This document shows, piece after piece, positions 41,446-52,140 of a DNA stretch of 64,000 nucleotides (position 1 is the stretch's first letter; the number at the start of each line of letters is the position of its first letter). The notes beneath the pieces were generated by a model. That model made no database searches. It was not told the origin of the DNA and saw nothing but the letters and a program-made list of their open reading frames with translations. The translations under genes and the position numbers were made by a program. The DNA is from Gambelia wislizenii (lineage: Eukaryota; Chordata; Lepidosauria; Squamata; Crotaphytidae), in NCBI GenBank assembly GCA_030847615.1, contig JAUMIR010000003.1, positions 69,884,001 through 69,948,000 on the forward strand, in the 5' to 3' direction.

Positions 41446-43159
41446 TTATCCAATGTATCCTCAGGATTGCTTTATGTATTCCATTTTTCACAGTACAAGA
41501 TACAGTTTTAAAAAGAAGTAAGTGAGGGAGGGAGAGCAAAAGAATGAGAATAAACCAGACTTCTTTTTTAAAAAAATAGTAATAAAAAGGGACAAGAAAA
41601 ACAGCGTAATTGATCACACAACCCACACACACTATGCACCCCACACCAGATTGAGGCCCTGGAGTTATCAATGACAACCGGAAAAATTAATGGAATTTCT
41701 GCATTTGAGGAGAAACATGAAAGAAAAATGATCAAATGGCCTCACCAGTAGCCCCTTCCAGTTCAGAAGGCTTGAAATCAAGAACCTCAGGACAGTTCTC
41801 CTTGGAGCGAAGGGCTGTATCCAGATGAAGCAGGAGCAATTTGTTACTGGATCCTCTTGTTAAGCCTTAGATAAAACACTATGTTGTAACGGCAGAAGTC
41901 TTATGGCTTTCCTATTCACAGCTATAACTATCTTAAGGACTCTGACCCACACTCTTTGCAGTGTTCCCTTTTTGTTTTCTTTTCTTTTTTAAAAAAAGAC
42001 TTCTAAGGTCTTCTAAGAATTTGTACACTCCAAGCCACCTCCTAGCTGAATGCACCACTGTCCTCCTGACTGCATTATATATTTGCTGCCTTCCCTTCCT
42101 TTAATAAGCTTGAATTCCCCGCCTCACTGGAGTTGCCACCCACATTCATTTTTAGAAACATTACAGAGCCACCTCCTGACAGCAGCAGCAAACTACAACC
42201 CAAAGAGTGCTGAGCTAAAAAAATGGGTGAGAGTTTCATTTCAATGAGGCAACATGACTCCTTAGAAAAGAAGATCTCATTACAGGTGGATAGGTCCATT
42301 AAGAAAGCCTGTATTTGTAAGATCTTAACAGGCCTGTTAATAACAGGATGTCTTGCAGGTCTGTCATTCATAGGGTTGAAGGTGACTTGACAACAATTAA
42401 CAATAAGCATTTTTAATTAAGAATGCACAAAATCTGGCATATTTCTTCATATTCATCATGGGAATAATGTAAGACTTTAATATTAATCATGGAAGACATG
42501 GCATATTAATCCACCCAGGCTCAGGAATTTCATATCCTCCAACTATCTCAAATTGCCAGGGTTAACCCTCTGTCACCCCACTTTTTCAGCTGCTTGCAAA
42601 ATGTCCAAGTTTCTCTCCACTTCTTTCCACTTCCCCCCTTTCTCCTCAGCTTACTTCATTTTCTGCAAAGTGAGTTCAAAGTGAAAAAGTAGTTTGAACT
42701 CAGCAAGCGAGAAAGGAGAAGGAAGGGAAAGAATCTTTCCCACTAGGCTCAAGCAAAAGCAAATTGCTGCAGCCTCTTCCAACTTGTATGTTTTTTCCTC
42801 ATTAATAACTTTTGCCATCTTGACCATGCTCTCATGTTGTTTGGGCACATGGGTCCTGGTTTTCATCTCTAAAATCCTGGAGGGTATGTAATTTTTGTGC
42901 TTAATTCATAAAAGCCCAGGGGGTCAGCTCCATGACAAAAATTATCCGGGATGAAATTGGGACGAATCCTATTGGTCCTCACACGCATCGGGGCAGACAC
43001 GTGCTATTTGGAAGGAGGGGTAGCAAAAAAACCAGTAAACCTGTGACTTTCCATCCCTCTTTTTTCCTTGTACTTTTTTGGAAAGTCTGGGAAAAAACCA
43101 CACTATTGGTTGTCTGATCAATCAGCAACCATCCTGGGATATGGGGCACAGAGCAGAGC
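41446..43159. other. ERFE distal 5' flank
   Basis: Holds the Bov-B tail at 42335-42398. Otherwise no repeat or gene seen. Distal control elements of ERFE could lie here, but none is evident. Confidence 0.5.
42335..42398 (+). mobile_element. Bov-B-type LINE 3' tail fragment
   Basis: GGCCTGTTAATAACAGGATGTCTTG, CATTCATAGGGTTGAAGGTG and GACTTGACAACAATTAAC correspond to the last 65 bp of the Bov-B 3' end. Confidence 0.7.
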
Positions 43160-44541
43160 TGAATTATGATTGCTCAGACCTTGGCGTGGGCAGGCTTTCA
43201 AGGGAAGCCTGGCATTTCATGATCCACCATTTTTGAATGTCCCTTGAGTCTGGTCCCCCGCTGCCTCCAAAGCCCAGCTGGGCTGTGTGTGTCTGAATGG
43301 TTGAAAGGGAAAACATATCTTGCTGCAAAGCAGCAGGCGTGCATGAGGGTTTTACATGTGGGGGAGACCCAGGCCAAAAGCATCTCTGCAAAGGAGGAAG
43401 AGGAGCTGCTCTTGACACGTGAGGAATCACATTGCGGAGCACTCAGGGTGATGCAAAAAGCCATCCCTCCTTCTCTGGGGCTTGGGTGTAGGAGAGAGAT
43501 CAACGCTCCAATTCTTGTAACATCAGATCGGTCCACCTCTCCAATCCACCCGTGGTCCCGATTCATCCTCTTCCCTCCCTCCTCCTCATCATCGGCTCTC
43601 CTCTGGGCTCTCTGCCTCACTAACCCGGTCCGCCCGGCGCCCTCAGCCTCCATTGCCGAGGCTGCAAACAGGGAAGCTGGGGGGGGGGAATGGAGGATGA
43701 AGCAGCATAGGAGGACAGGTGGGCGATGGGACTGAGAGTCCCATTGCCTGCCCTTTCCCCAGCTGCTGCCTCTCCCTCCTTCCTCCCCCCTCTCTTCCTC
43801 GTTGGCTGGCTGTGAACAGGGAAGATGGGGGGGAATGGAGGAAGAGGCAGCAGCGGAGGACAGGTTGGCAATGGGACTGAGAATCCCATCACCTGTCCTT
43901 TCCCCAGATGCAGCCAGCCAACGGGGAAGTGAGGGGGGTGGAAGGAAGGAGAGGCAACAGCTGGGGAAAGGGTAGGCAATGGGACTCTCAGTCCCATCTT
44001 CCCCATTTGCAACTTTGGCAGTGGAGGCTGAAGCTGAGAGTGCCAGGCAGACTAGGCTAGCAAGGCAGAGAGCTGGGGCAAGTACAGAGGAGAGCCGATG
44101 ACAAGAAGGAGGGAGGGAAGAGGATGAATCAGGACCACAGGTGGATTGGAGAGGTGGACTGAGCTGATGTTACAAGAATTGGAGCGTTGATCTCTCTCCT
44201 ACACCCAAGCCCCAGTGAAGGAGGGACGGCTTTTTGCATCACCCTGAGTGTTCTGTAATGGGATTCCTTGCGTGTCAAAAACAGCTCCTCTTCTTCCTTT
44301 GCGGAGATGCTTTTGGCCTAGGTTGATTTCTCACTCTCTCCCACACGTAAAACCCTCATGCGCGCCTGCTGCTTTGCAACAAGACATCTTTTCCCTTCCA
44401 ACAATTCACACACACAGAGCCCAGCTGGACTTTGGAGGCAGCGGGAGACTGGACTCAAGGGACGTTCAAAAATGGCGGATCATGAATTGCTAGGCTTCCC
44501 TTGCAAGCCCGCCCCCTCCAAGATCCAACCAATCATAACTC
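43160..44541. mobile_element. 1.38-kb foldback element
   Basis: Arms of roughly 690 bp are inverted across the whole unit. For example GATCAACGCTCCAATTCTTG (43500) faces CAAGAATTGGAGCGTTGATC (44173), and AAGGGAAGCCTGGCATTTCATGATC faces its complement near 44480. The inner part repeats GGGACTGAGA.TCCCAT units. Overlapping open frames in both arms mirror each other and are not genes. Confidence 0.85.
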
Positions 44542-45108
44542 GGTAGGTGTAAACAACAAATCCAAAGAACACGAGACTTTTACTACCCATGACAAATCGT
44601 GGGTACAGTGAGTGACAGATTTGAGTTCTCTATTTCTTGCTTCTTCCCGGAATAAAAAATGCCATGTAGCTGATCCCTTTTCATTTCTGTGTATTCAGCC
44701 ATGTTAGTACTGATTTAATGGCTTGTCTAGATAGGCAATTTACCCCGTCTTTCCCCCATCTGTAACAGCAATGGGACAGCTCCATGGCCAGAATACGCCA
44801 GATGAGCCCAAGACTGCAGCTTCTTTTCTACAGAGGTCTTTTGTCCTTAACACTATATGCAGACAGGCTCTCTCTGTGCTTATGATAGCTATATCCATTA
44901 ACTCTGACTAGTGTAAACTGCGGAGACTTTAGGTTCAGGTTGTTTTTTGAAGAACTTGGCAGAATTCACAAATATTTTAACATTCTGAATGGAAAGAATG
45001 TAAGGTTTTTAAAAATCTGAAATCTGGAAGCAAGCAAAACTGGCAAATTTCTCCATCTCTAGCTGAGATGAAGAGGCAGTTGTAGCAGGGGGATATGGAG
45101 ACTTATGG

Positions 45109-45602
45109 TCTTATCTACACTAGCCAGGATACTTGGGTTCCCTGCTGGCGTATCCTGGTTGTGGAGGTGATCCATCCCCCCTCCTTCATTACCTGCAGAA
45201 AACACGCCAGAGTCCAAAAAGCACACTGCCCCTTCACTGAAGCTGCCACCGCCACCATTTTCTCACTAACACAGAAGCCAGGCAGGCAACATGTGGCTGC
45301 AGGCCCCCAGCATCTGACCAGCCTTGGTCACATGTTGCAGGACCTGTGCCTGGCTTCCAGGGAGCTGGCAGCAGCAGCAAGGAAAGACATGCTGGATGGG
45401 CTTCTGCGGATACGTGGGGCACAATCCGCTGGAAATGGAGTAAACCAGGTGATCTTATATTGCAATAAAGGGCCTTATCCCAACTTCCCCTGGGTAGTTT
45501 GCATTGCCTGGGGGCAGATGGGGGTAATGCCCTGCGTTGTTTGGACTACAAGGCTCTGGAACGGGGGCATGCTGGGGTATTTGGCCAGTGTAGACAAGCC
45601 CT
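45109..45602. mobile_element. DNA element, second copy of the 38303 family
   Basis: Left TCTTATCTACACTAGCCAGGAT and right TATTTGGCCAGTGTAGACAAG are inverted. The interior is GC-rich. The open frame through it is not a recognisable protein. Confidence 0.7.
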
Positions 45603-46149
45603 ATGTCTACTGGAAATAGTTCTGCAATGTTTAAATGAAGAGATGCAGGCTTTAGGAAGAAGCATTACACAGAAACATGAATGCTTTATTTTTGTGATGA
45701 AAGAGCTTTTGGTAAAGCAGATGGGCTATCGAGGCTCATAACCTGATGGATGTGAGAAGAGGTAGATTGTGCCCTTCCTACACTGCTTTTTGATGTATCC
45801 TAATTCTAACAATGGTTGTTTTCTGCAGTAAATTTGCCTTTATTATTCATATATAGTGCAGTTTCTTGACCATGTTGTTGTTGTTTTGAAACTGTTGCTA
45901 TCCCACATCTTTATTATCATTTCTGATGCAGAATGCAACAAGAAATACAGCTAAGCAGCAATAAGAACAAAACTGGATTGAAATCACTAAAAACAGCAAA
46001 AGCAGCAGCAAGAGCAAAATACTGCAAGACACCAGGAAAAACAGCATACAAATGAAACTTAAAATATGTCAACAAACTGGAGGCTGGAATTTTTGTTTTG
46101 TTTTGTTTTGCAGAAATATCACATTTTTGCAGCACTCGAAGTATATTGG

Positions 46150-46650
46150 CTTAGGGTTGTCTAAATGGTGAAAATTCTCCTCATAGAAATCAAGGAAAAT
46201 AACTTTTCTCTAATGAGATCCTGCAGCGATTCACCATATTTGGAAAGAGGGGGCCCAAAAACACCATATACTGTACTACATGGGAAAAGCCTTCATGGCT
46301 TTTCCTGAAGTTTTTTAAAAACTGCGAGGGAAATGCTCATTAGGGCAACCAATTTGGATTGCAACGTATTCTCAGCAAGGACGGAAGTGAATTGCTGATT
46401 GGTTGGACGTGCATGGAGGGTGGAGCTTGCTGACTACAAAGTGGCCGGAACGATCGTGTTGAATGTTCATGGTACTGCTCACGTACTGGGGTGACAAAAC
46501 TGGGTGGTTTTTTTAAGCTTGTTTAAGTGGAAGGTCACACTTCCACACCTTGGATTTACTTTTTTTTAAAAAAATACTGTTCAGCAGCAGCAACTTGGGG
46601 AGAATAAAACGTGAGTAATTCACTCATGATTTGCAGGCATGCCCACATGA
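46150..46650 (-). mobile_element. MITE-like repeat, copy 1
   Basis: CACCATATTTGGAAAGAGGGG, GGGAAAAGCC..TGGCTTTTCCTGAAG and TTTTTTAAAAAC match the reverse complement of 48415-48960 in order. The outer GAGTAATTCACTCATG and GGCATGCCCACATG segments are near one end. Confidence 0.65.
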
Positions 46651-47391
46651 ACATCAAACACAGATAGCTTCACAAAAACAAACAAATGTGGAGACAAATG
46701 GATGCTGCTGTGAATTGGCATCACTGCACACCAATCCAAATTTTATTACCTTGTATAGACAAGCCCTTGGATTCCACATTAAGTCAACCTAGTCAAGTTA
46801 ATGAAAGGACTGTTTCCCATACTTTCTCCCATCACCTTCACAACCCCACTGGCATCCCTTCATTTTCATCCATTTTCAGCCAATCCCTGAAAAGTCTCTC
46901 CAGATCTGTGGGCCCCTCCTAAACAATATGGGATGAAGCATGTGTGTGGGGCTGTTGGAGGAGGGTGTATTTTGCCCCAAGTTGAGCTGACCTCTGTCCA
47001 GTTGGGATGATTTTCCATCCTACATTATATAGGACAAGCCCCCCACAATATTCTGGAGAGATTTTGCAAGGCATTTCAACAGTTGAGAGAAAAGCAAAAT
47101 CTTCCATTAATTCGAGGACCTGAGTGACTGTATTGATGCTCAGAGATTGAAGTAGTTGTAGCACACGCAAAGAAAGATGTTCTACCTCACAAAACTTCTA
47201 GATACTGTAGCCTGCTATGGAAATGCCTTTCTGCTGAATGTTAAACCTGAAGAACATCATACCCACCATGCTTCAAGTGTCACAAAAGTGGTTCTTCCCC
47301 ATCTTACAGTGTTAGAAGAGAGCAATCTGTCTTGAGGCCTGGTTCAGAGAGCAGGGGAAGTAGGATATAAATAAAGTAATTGAAGGAATTA

Positions 47392-48215
47392 ATTAAGCTT
47401 CCGGACTCACCTGGTGGCTTCTTTGCATCCCGGCATGAGGCCCTCTTCCACCCCCTAGCTCAGGCATGGATGCCACCATGCCTTCCATCTTCTCCCGACA
47501 GGCTTCATGCCTGGCTTGGGGATGTTGAACTGGCAGCCAATCAGGGCATGGCATGGCTTGCCCTGATTGGCTGGAGTCTGTGCTGAGTGGCCAATTAGAA
47601 TCAAGCATTGTGCATGAATCTGATTAGCTGGTGGGGAAATGAAAGCCACCCTTTGCTGCAGTCTTCCCTCTGGTCCAGCAGCTGGGTACAAATTCCCGGC
47701 CACCACACCAGACTTGCCAGTTGCTCTCCAGGAGATGACCCACCCTCTAGGCAGGGGATTACATATTTCATAATTGTTGCAACTTTGGGGGGCAGTTGGC
47801 ATGGGTTCTGGATCCAATGTCATTGGTATTGGGCATCTCCATCACAGGCAGGGTACCCTCCAGGGGTATGGGGGAGGGCACTGGAAGGGAGGACATGCCA
47901 GCTCGGGGCATACACCTTCTGGGTGCCCCCCTTTTGTTTCTCAGGGGGAGGTGGGAGGAGGTTGGATGCCAAGCACTTGGGCCAGCAGGGATTCATCCCC
48001 CTCCTGGATGTCACTTGTCAGCAGACTGGCCAACACAGAATCATCGACCAGCAGGTGGGTTGGTCAATGCCTGGATCCGGACCCATGTGCGGAGCCAACC
48101 AATTGCATCTGTTATCAATAAAAGTGTGGCGTTTATTGCCAAACAATTTCAACATTGTGTCTGTCTGTCATTTAAAGGGAAGGGAGGGGCATCTTGCCTG
48201 GGCACACAATGAAGA
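47392..48215 (+). mobile_element. Possible LTR-type retroelement remnant
   Basis: A GC-rich island with three overlapping plus-strand open frames (longest 47608-48303, 231 codons) unlike any protein I know. Near its end are CCAACCAATTGCATC and AATAAAAGTGTGGCG at 48118-48132, followed by TTTATTGCC and TGTGTCTGTCTGTCATTTAAAGGG, which has the look of an LTR with a poly(A) signal and R region. Direct-repeat LTRs or a coding domain were not found. Confidence 0.3.
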
Positions 48216-48414
48216 TTTTGAACAATTCACTGCTGACCCAACCCCAGGCCCTTCTCCACAAGTATGGAAACACAGAGAAGGCAGGCCACACTGCCATGGC
48301 TGACTACAGACACAGACAAGGGGCTTCTCTATACGAGCCCCCAAAAACCGGGATGTCCCACAGTAATGGTATTTTGCAGCATCATGTCCTAATGGTTCCC
48401 CCCCCCCCGCAAAG

Positions 48415-48960
48415 CTTCACATGCCCACAGTGACTGCGAGTGAATTACTTGCATTTCTACCACTGCCAAACTTCTTTTTTAAAAAAACCTATTTGCACTG
48501 TGTGCTGGAGTGATATTTTGCATTTGCAACAAAAAGGTAAAGAAACGATACCCTGTTTTCTCGCCTTAGTGCTTTGCTCGCAAATGCAAAAAATCAACAT
48601 GGTGACACCGGGTGCTCCCCCTGTTAGCAAGCCCTGTCCCCACGCTCATCTGGCCATTCAGCTTCGTGCTTCCTCTCCTATTGGAAAGCAATTCAAAGAG
48701 AATCACTTGTCCCAATGAGCAGGAATGTGTATTCCCCTTGATGTTTTTAAAAAACTCCGTGAAAAGCCACATAGGCTTTTCCCTCAGCATTTTTGACATT
48801 TATGGCTCCCCTTCTTCCAAATATGGTGATATGATGTGGGATCCCTTTAAGACAGGTAGGATTCTCCTCACATTCTGTGAGGAGTATTTTCACCATTCTG
48901 AGGCATTTGGCCACTCATGGTTCTCTCTTTCAAATTCACTCTAGTCTGATAAATCATAGT
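48415..48960 (+). mobile_element. MITE-like repeat, copy 2 (inverted relative to 46150)
   Basis: Starts near CACATGCCCACAGTGAC and GAGTGAATTACTTGCA, then carries CTCATTGG/GAGCAGG, TTTTTAAAAAACTCCGTGAAAAGCC and CCTTCTTCCAAATATGGTGA. A shorter relative lies at about 50100-50260. Confidence 0.65.
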
Positions 48961-48969
48961 ATGTGCAGT

Positions 48970-51287
48970 CACAACTGGGGCCACTCTGGGGTTTCCCCCT
49001 CCCCCCATGCATACACATGTAAGTATGTCTTTTCCCATCAATTGGAGGGTCTTCGGACATCCTAATAAGGGAGGTACGCACAGCTAAGAATATGGGTATG
49101 CTGGTATGCACTTCTCCAAACAACCACCACATATACAAAATAAATGGTGATGAAGGAATTGTACTGTGCATTTATGTTCAAATCTCTGTTTGTCCAATAA
49201 GCTCACATCGGGCAAGCCATTAGTTCCAAGCCAATTCTACCTCGTAAAGTTGTTGTGAAGAACTATTTTATTACACCACCAGCAACAATATCACCCCCTT
49301 TGTCCAAGTTCCTCAGGTCAATATGAAAGTGTCTTGGATACACACGCACACGCACGCAGGCATTTTACCATCACAGCAACTCCCTGAAGCAGGTTAGAGG
49401 CAGTAGGTCACCCAATGAGATTTATGGTAAGAGGAGAGTTGCACCCAGGACTTCCTAACCTGAGTACAACATTTTGCAGGGGGTGACATGAATGGAAAGA
49501 AAGCCTCCACTCATGTAATTTGTAATTTGGGGAGACCCTCCAACCCCTACATCAGAATGGCCTTAGCTCTTCTGTGAAATATTTTCAGGGCACTGAAGGG
49601 GTTGCTGTGAGAGGGTATAGGAAGAGAAGCCCACTTTGGCCATCCCAGGGGTCAGCTAGATGGAAGAATTTGTCACAAAAAATAGTGACTTTCCTCCCTA
49701 TTGCTGCAGACTCCATTTGTGCTCACATCTCATCCAAAAGGCTGCTGAAAAGTAAAAGTAGTGATTTGGCTGTTCACAAGGAGCTGCACCAAACAAAAAA
49801 AAATTTTTTTTTAAATGGTGTCCATGAGTGAATCAGGTCCCCAAAACCTCCCCCCTTAAACAAACAAACAAACACAAACACCAGTTGCAGAAGAGCAATT
49901 TTCCGCTAAAAAATACCTTCATTCTTTTGCTCTGCCACTTTAATAATTGTGCCACCCCCTCCAAAAAAATAACTGCCAGTTCCAGCATTGAGAGCTCTCA
50001 CTTGTAAGCCGTCCCCCCCCCAGGTCTGACCAATCAGGTTTCAGCCCTGCTGTATGCCCCTTTTCGAATTAGTTGATCACACAACCAAATATGCACTACT
50101 TCGCAGACTTTTTTCAAAAAAAGATCACTAAAAACAGTGAAGGCTGTTATCATGATCATTTTGGAGTTTTTTGGAGTTTTCAGCCCCCCCTCCTTCGGAA
50201 AATGGCAAATCATGCCATGGCTCCATGAGGACCACTAGCATTCTCCTCAAATTGTTTGAGGATTTTTTTTGCCGTGTAGCCAACCCCTCCAGTTACTCAT
50301 GCTTAAATCTGATTCAGCCCTCTATTCCCTACACTGCATTGATCTGTATATTCCCATTATACTGAGGTGAGTGCTCTAAACTGAATGACTAATGTGTAAG
50401 GCTGCTTAGCTTCAGTTATTGGCCTCTCTTTCCTCTAGAGTAAGGCATCAGGGATGTATTGGAGAATTTTGGCTACAGGAATTACAATGCAGGAGGGAGA
50501 ATAATTGTTCCACCCTCCCTGCATCCCTTCATGCTTGAGTGATATCTAAGCTTCATTCTTGAACTGTCATGTCATTGTCTTGGCCACTGTTCTCAGCAGA
50601 GTGATGTAACTAAGCTGTTCTCTCTCACTCAGTCTTTCTCTCATTCACTTTTCCATGAAGGGAAGGACCATGCCAATGAAGTCATGGGAACGAAAACTCC
50701 CATCTGTTTTTGAAAACACTATAGTGCAGAAAGGAAGTCAACATACATGGCTTCCTTGGTAATTTGTCATCCTTTGCAGAAGACTATAACCTTCAGCTGT
50801 GTTATCTTATTACACAACAAATATTTTGTTGTATGGTAGAAAGCACCTGTCCCAGTAAAGGAGTCTGCACCCCCCCCCCTCACCTTTCCTCTTATTCTCC
50901 TACCAGGATAATTTCACATTTCACATCTTGGTCACAATGACAACAACATCAAATAACATATGTGGAATATTTCATTTTTATGTCATTAATTTAAAACATT
51001 TTCAGCTAATTTCTGCCTGACATCAAACCCCCATAATTAATCAGATTTTTAAAAAGGCGGTGATAACTATCAAAGGACAATGGGACTGATGCTGTGAAGT
51101 GCACTGTCCTTGTGAATTGATTTATATCCCACCTTTCTCTCCAAACTGGGACTCAAGAAAATGGAGATTACCAGACATGGTGGAATGCAGCAAAAAAACA
51201 AAAAAACAAAAACAAAAACAAAAAAAACAAAAACAAAAACAAAAACCATGTCCCAAACCTCATCAGATGAACAGGAGGAACAGGAAG
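48970..51287. other. Intergenic, no gene seen
   Basis: A MITE-related fragment at about 50100-50260 (TTTTGGAGTTTTCAGCC, CCTTCGGAAAATGGC), poly-C at 50868-50880 and an A-rich CAAAAA array at 51190-51245. Open frames here are low-complexity. Confidence 0.5.
51190..51245 (+). repeat. (CAAAAA)n simple repeat
   Basis: CAAAAA/CAAAAAAA units, responsible for the poly-Lys/Gln and poly-Phe/Leu readings. Confidence 0.95.
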
Positions 51288-51519
51288 GGTGATATTATCA
51301 GATGCCCGTGCCTTCAGCTGTTCCCGGGGTGTAGCGCTATCATGGACAAGACTCCCCTTTTTCATTGATAGGGATAAGCCATCAATAAAAAGGGATGCCT
51401 TACTCACACCTGCGCTGCGCCCCTGGAATGCTGAAGGACATCGTTGTCTGATAATCTCACCCATTCCTGTTCTCCTCGCAATCTTCTGATGCGGCTTTTG
51501 CCACATCTGATAATCTCCT
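51288..51519. mobile_element. Palindromic MITE (TTATCAGATG family)
   Basis: GATATTATCAGATGCCCGTGCC faces CCACATCTGATAATCTCC in shared core. CCTTTTTCATTGATAGGGAT faces CCATCAATAAAAAGG. It is related in layout to 10891-11195. Confidence 0.75.
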
Positions 51520-51589
51520 ACAAATCACAACATTTCCACACCAAAAAAAAAAAAAAGGTTATTTTTCTCTCTCTCTCTGGCTTTTCTTT

Positions 51590-52140
51590 GCAAACGAAGA
51601 TTCAGGAAGGACTCATCCCGCGCTTTCTGCAAGTGCGCTGATGACTAAAAAGGCCAATCCAAGATAAACAAGTCCGGTTGCAGAAAGCACAGCAGAAGGT
51701 CTCCTTGGGTGATGTTTCTGGGTTGTGATTCTTTCTGCATTGTCTTTTCTCTTCAAGACTTGTTTGGCGTGAGTTCTCAGATAAGGCTGCAGCATTGTGG
51801 ATAGTGCGTCTCCATGCCTCCTGATGTGAGGCCAGGGCAGACCATTGTTGGTGATCAATTTGGCCGAGCCTGAGATGTTGTTTCAGGGAGTCCTTGTATC
51901 GCTTTTTTGGAGTGCTCCTCTTATGCTGACCCGTGGCGAGTTCACCATAGAGTACTATTTTGGGGAGGCAATGGTCCTCCATCCTAGAAACGTGCCCTGC
52001 CCAGCGCAGTTGTGTTCTCAGTATCATGGCCTCAATGCTGGTGATCCCTGCTTGCTCAAGGACAGCAACATCGTCAGTCCAGTGTATATTTAGGATTGTG
52101 CATATACAGCGCTGATGAAAGTGTTCGAGGAGTCATATGT
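51590..52140 (-). mobile_element. Non-LTR retrotransposon RT C-terminal fragment
   Basis: On the minus strand an open frame of 141 codons (52027-51602) gives RWAGHVSRMEDHCLPKIVLY, GELATGQHKRSTPKKRYKD and QQWSALASHQEAWRRTI, then a terminal finger CAFCNRTCLSWIGLFSHQRTC. Upstream, HFHQRCICTILNIHW continues the match to 52140. This is the thumb/C-terminal region of a LINE ORF2 with a zinc finger. I cannot assign the clade. The 5' part is missing, and the 3' end runs into a CT/GA run shared with 5756-5937. Confidence 0.8.

Noticed and set aside
43164..44012. Overlapping open frames of 92-163 codons on both strands
   Set aside because: They mirror each other because the locus is a foldback element. 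Composition is low-complexity and no domain is seen.
47608..48303. 231-codon gene
   Set aside because: Three frames are open at once because of composition. No start context, domain or splice sites, so kept only as part of a possible retroelement remnant.
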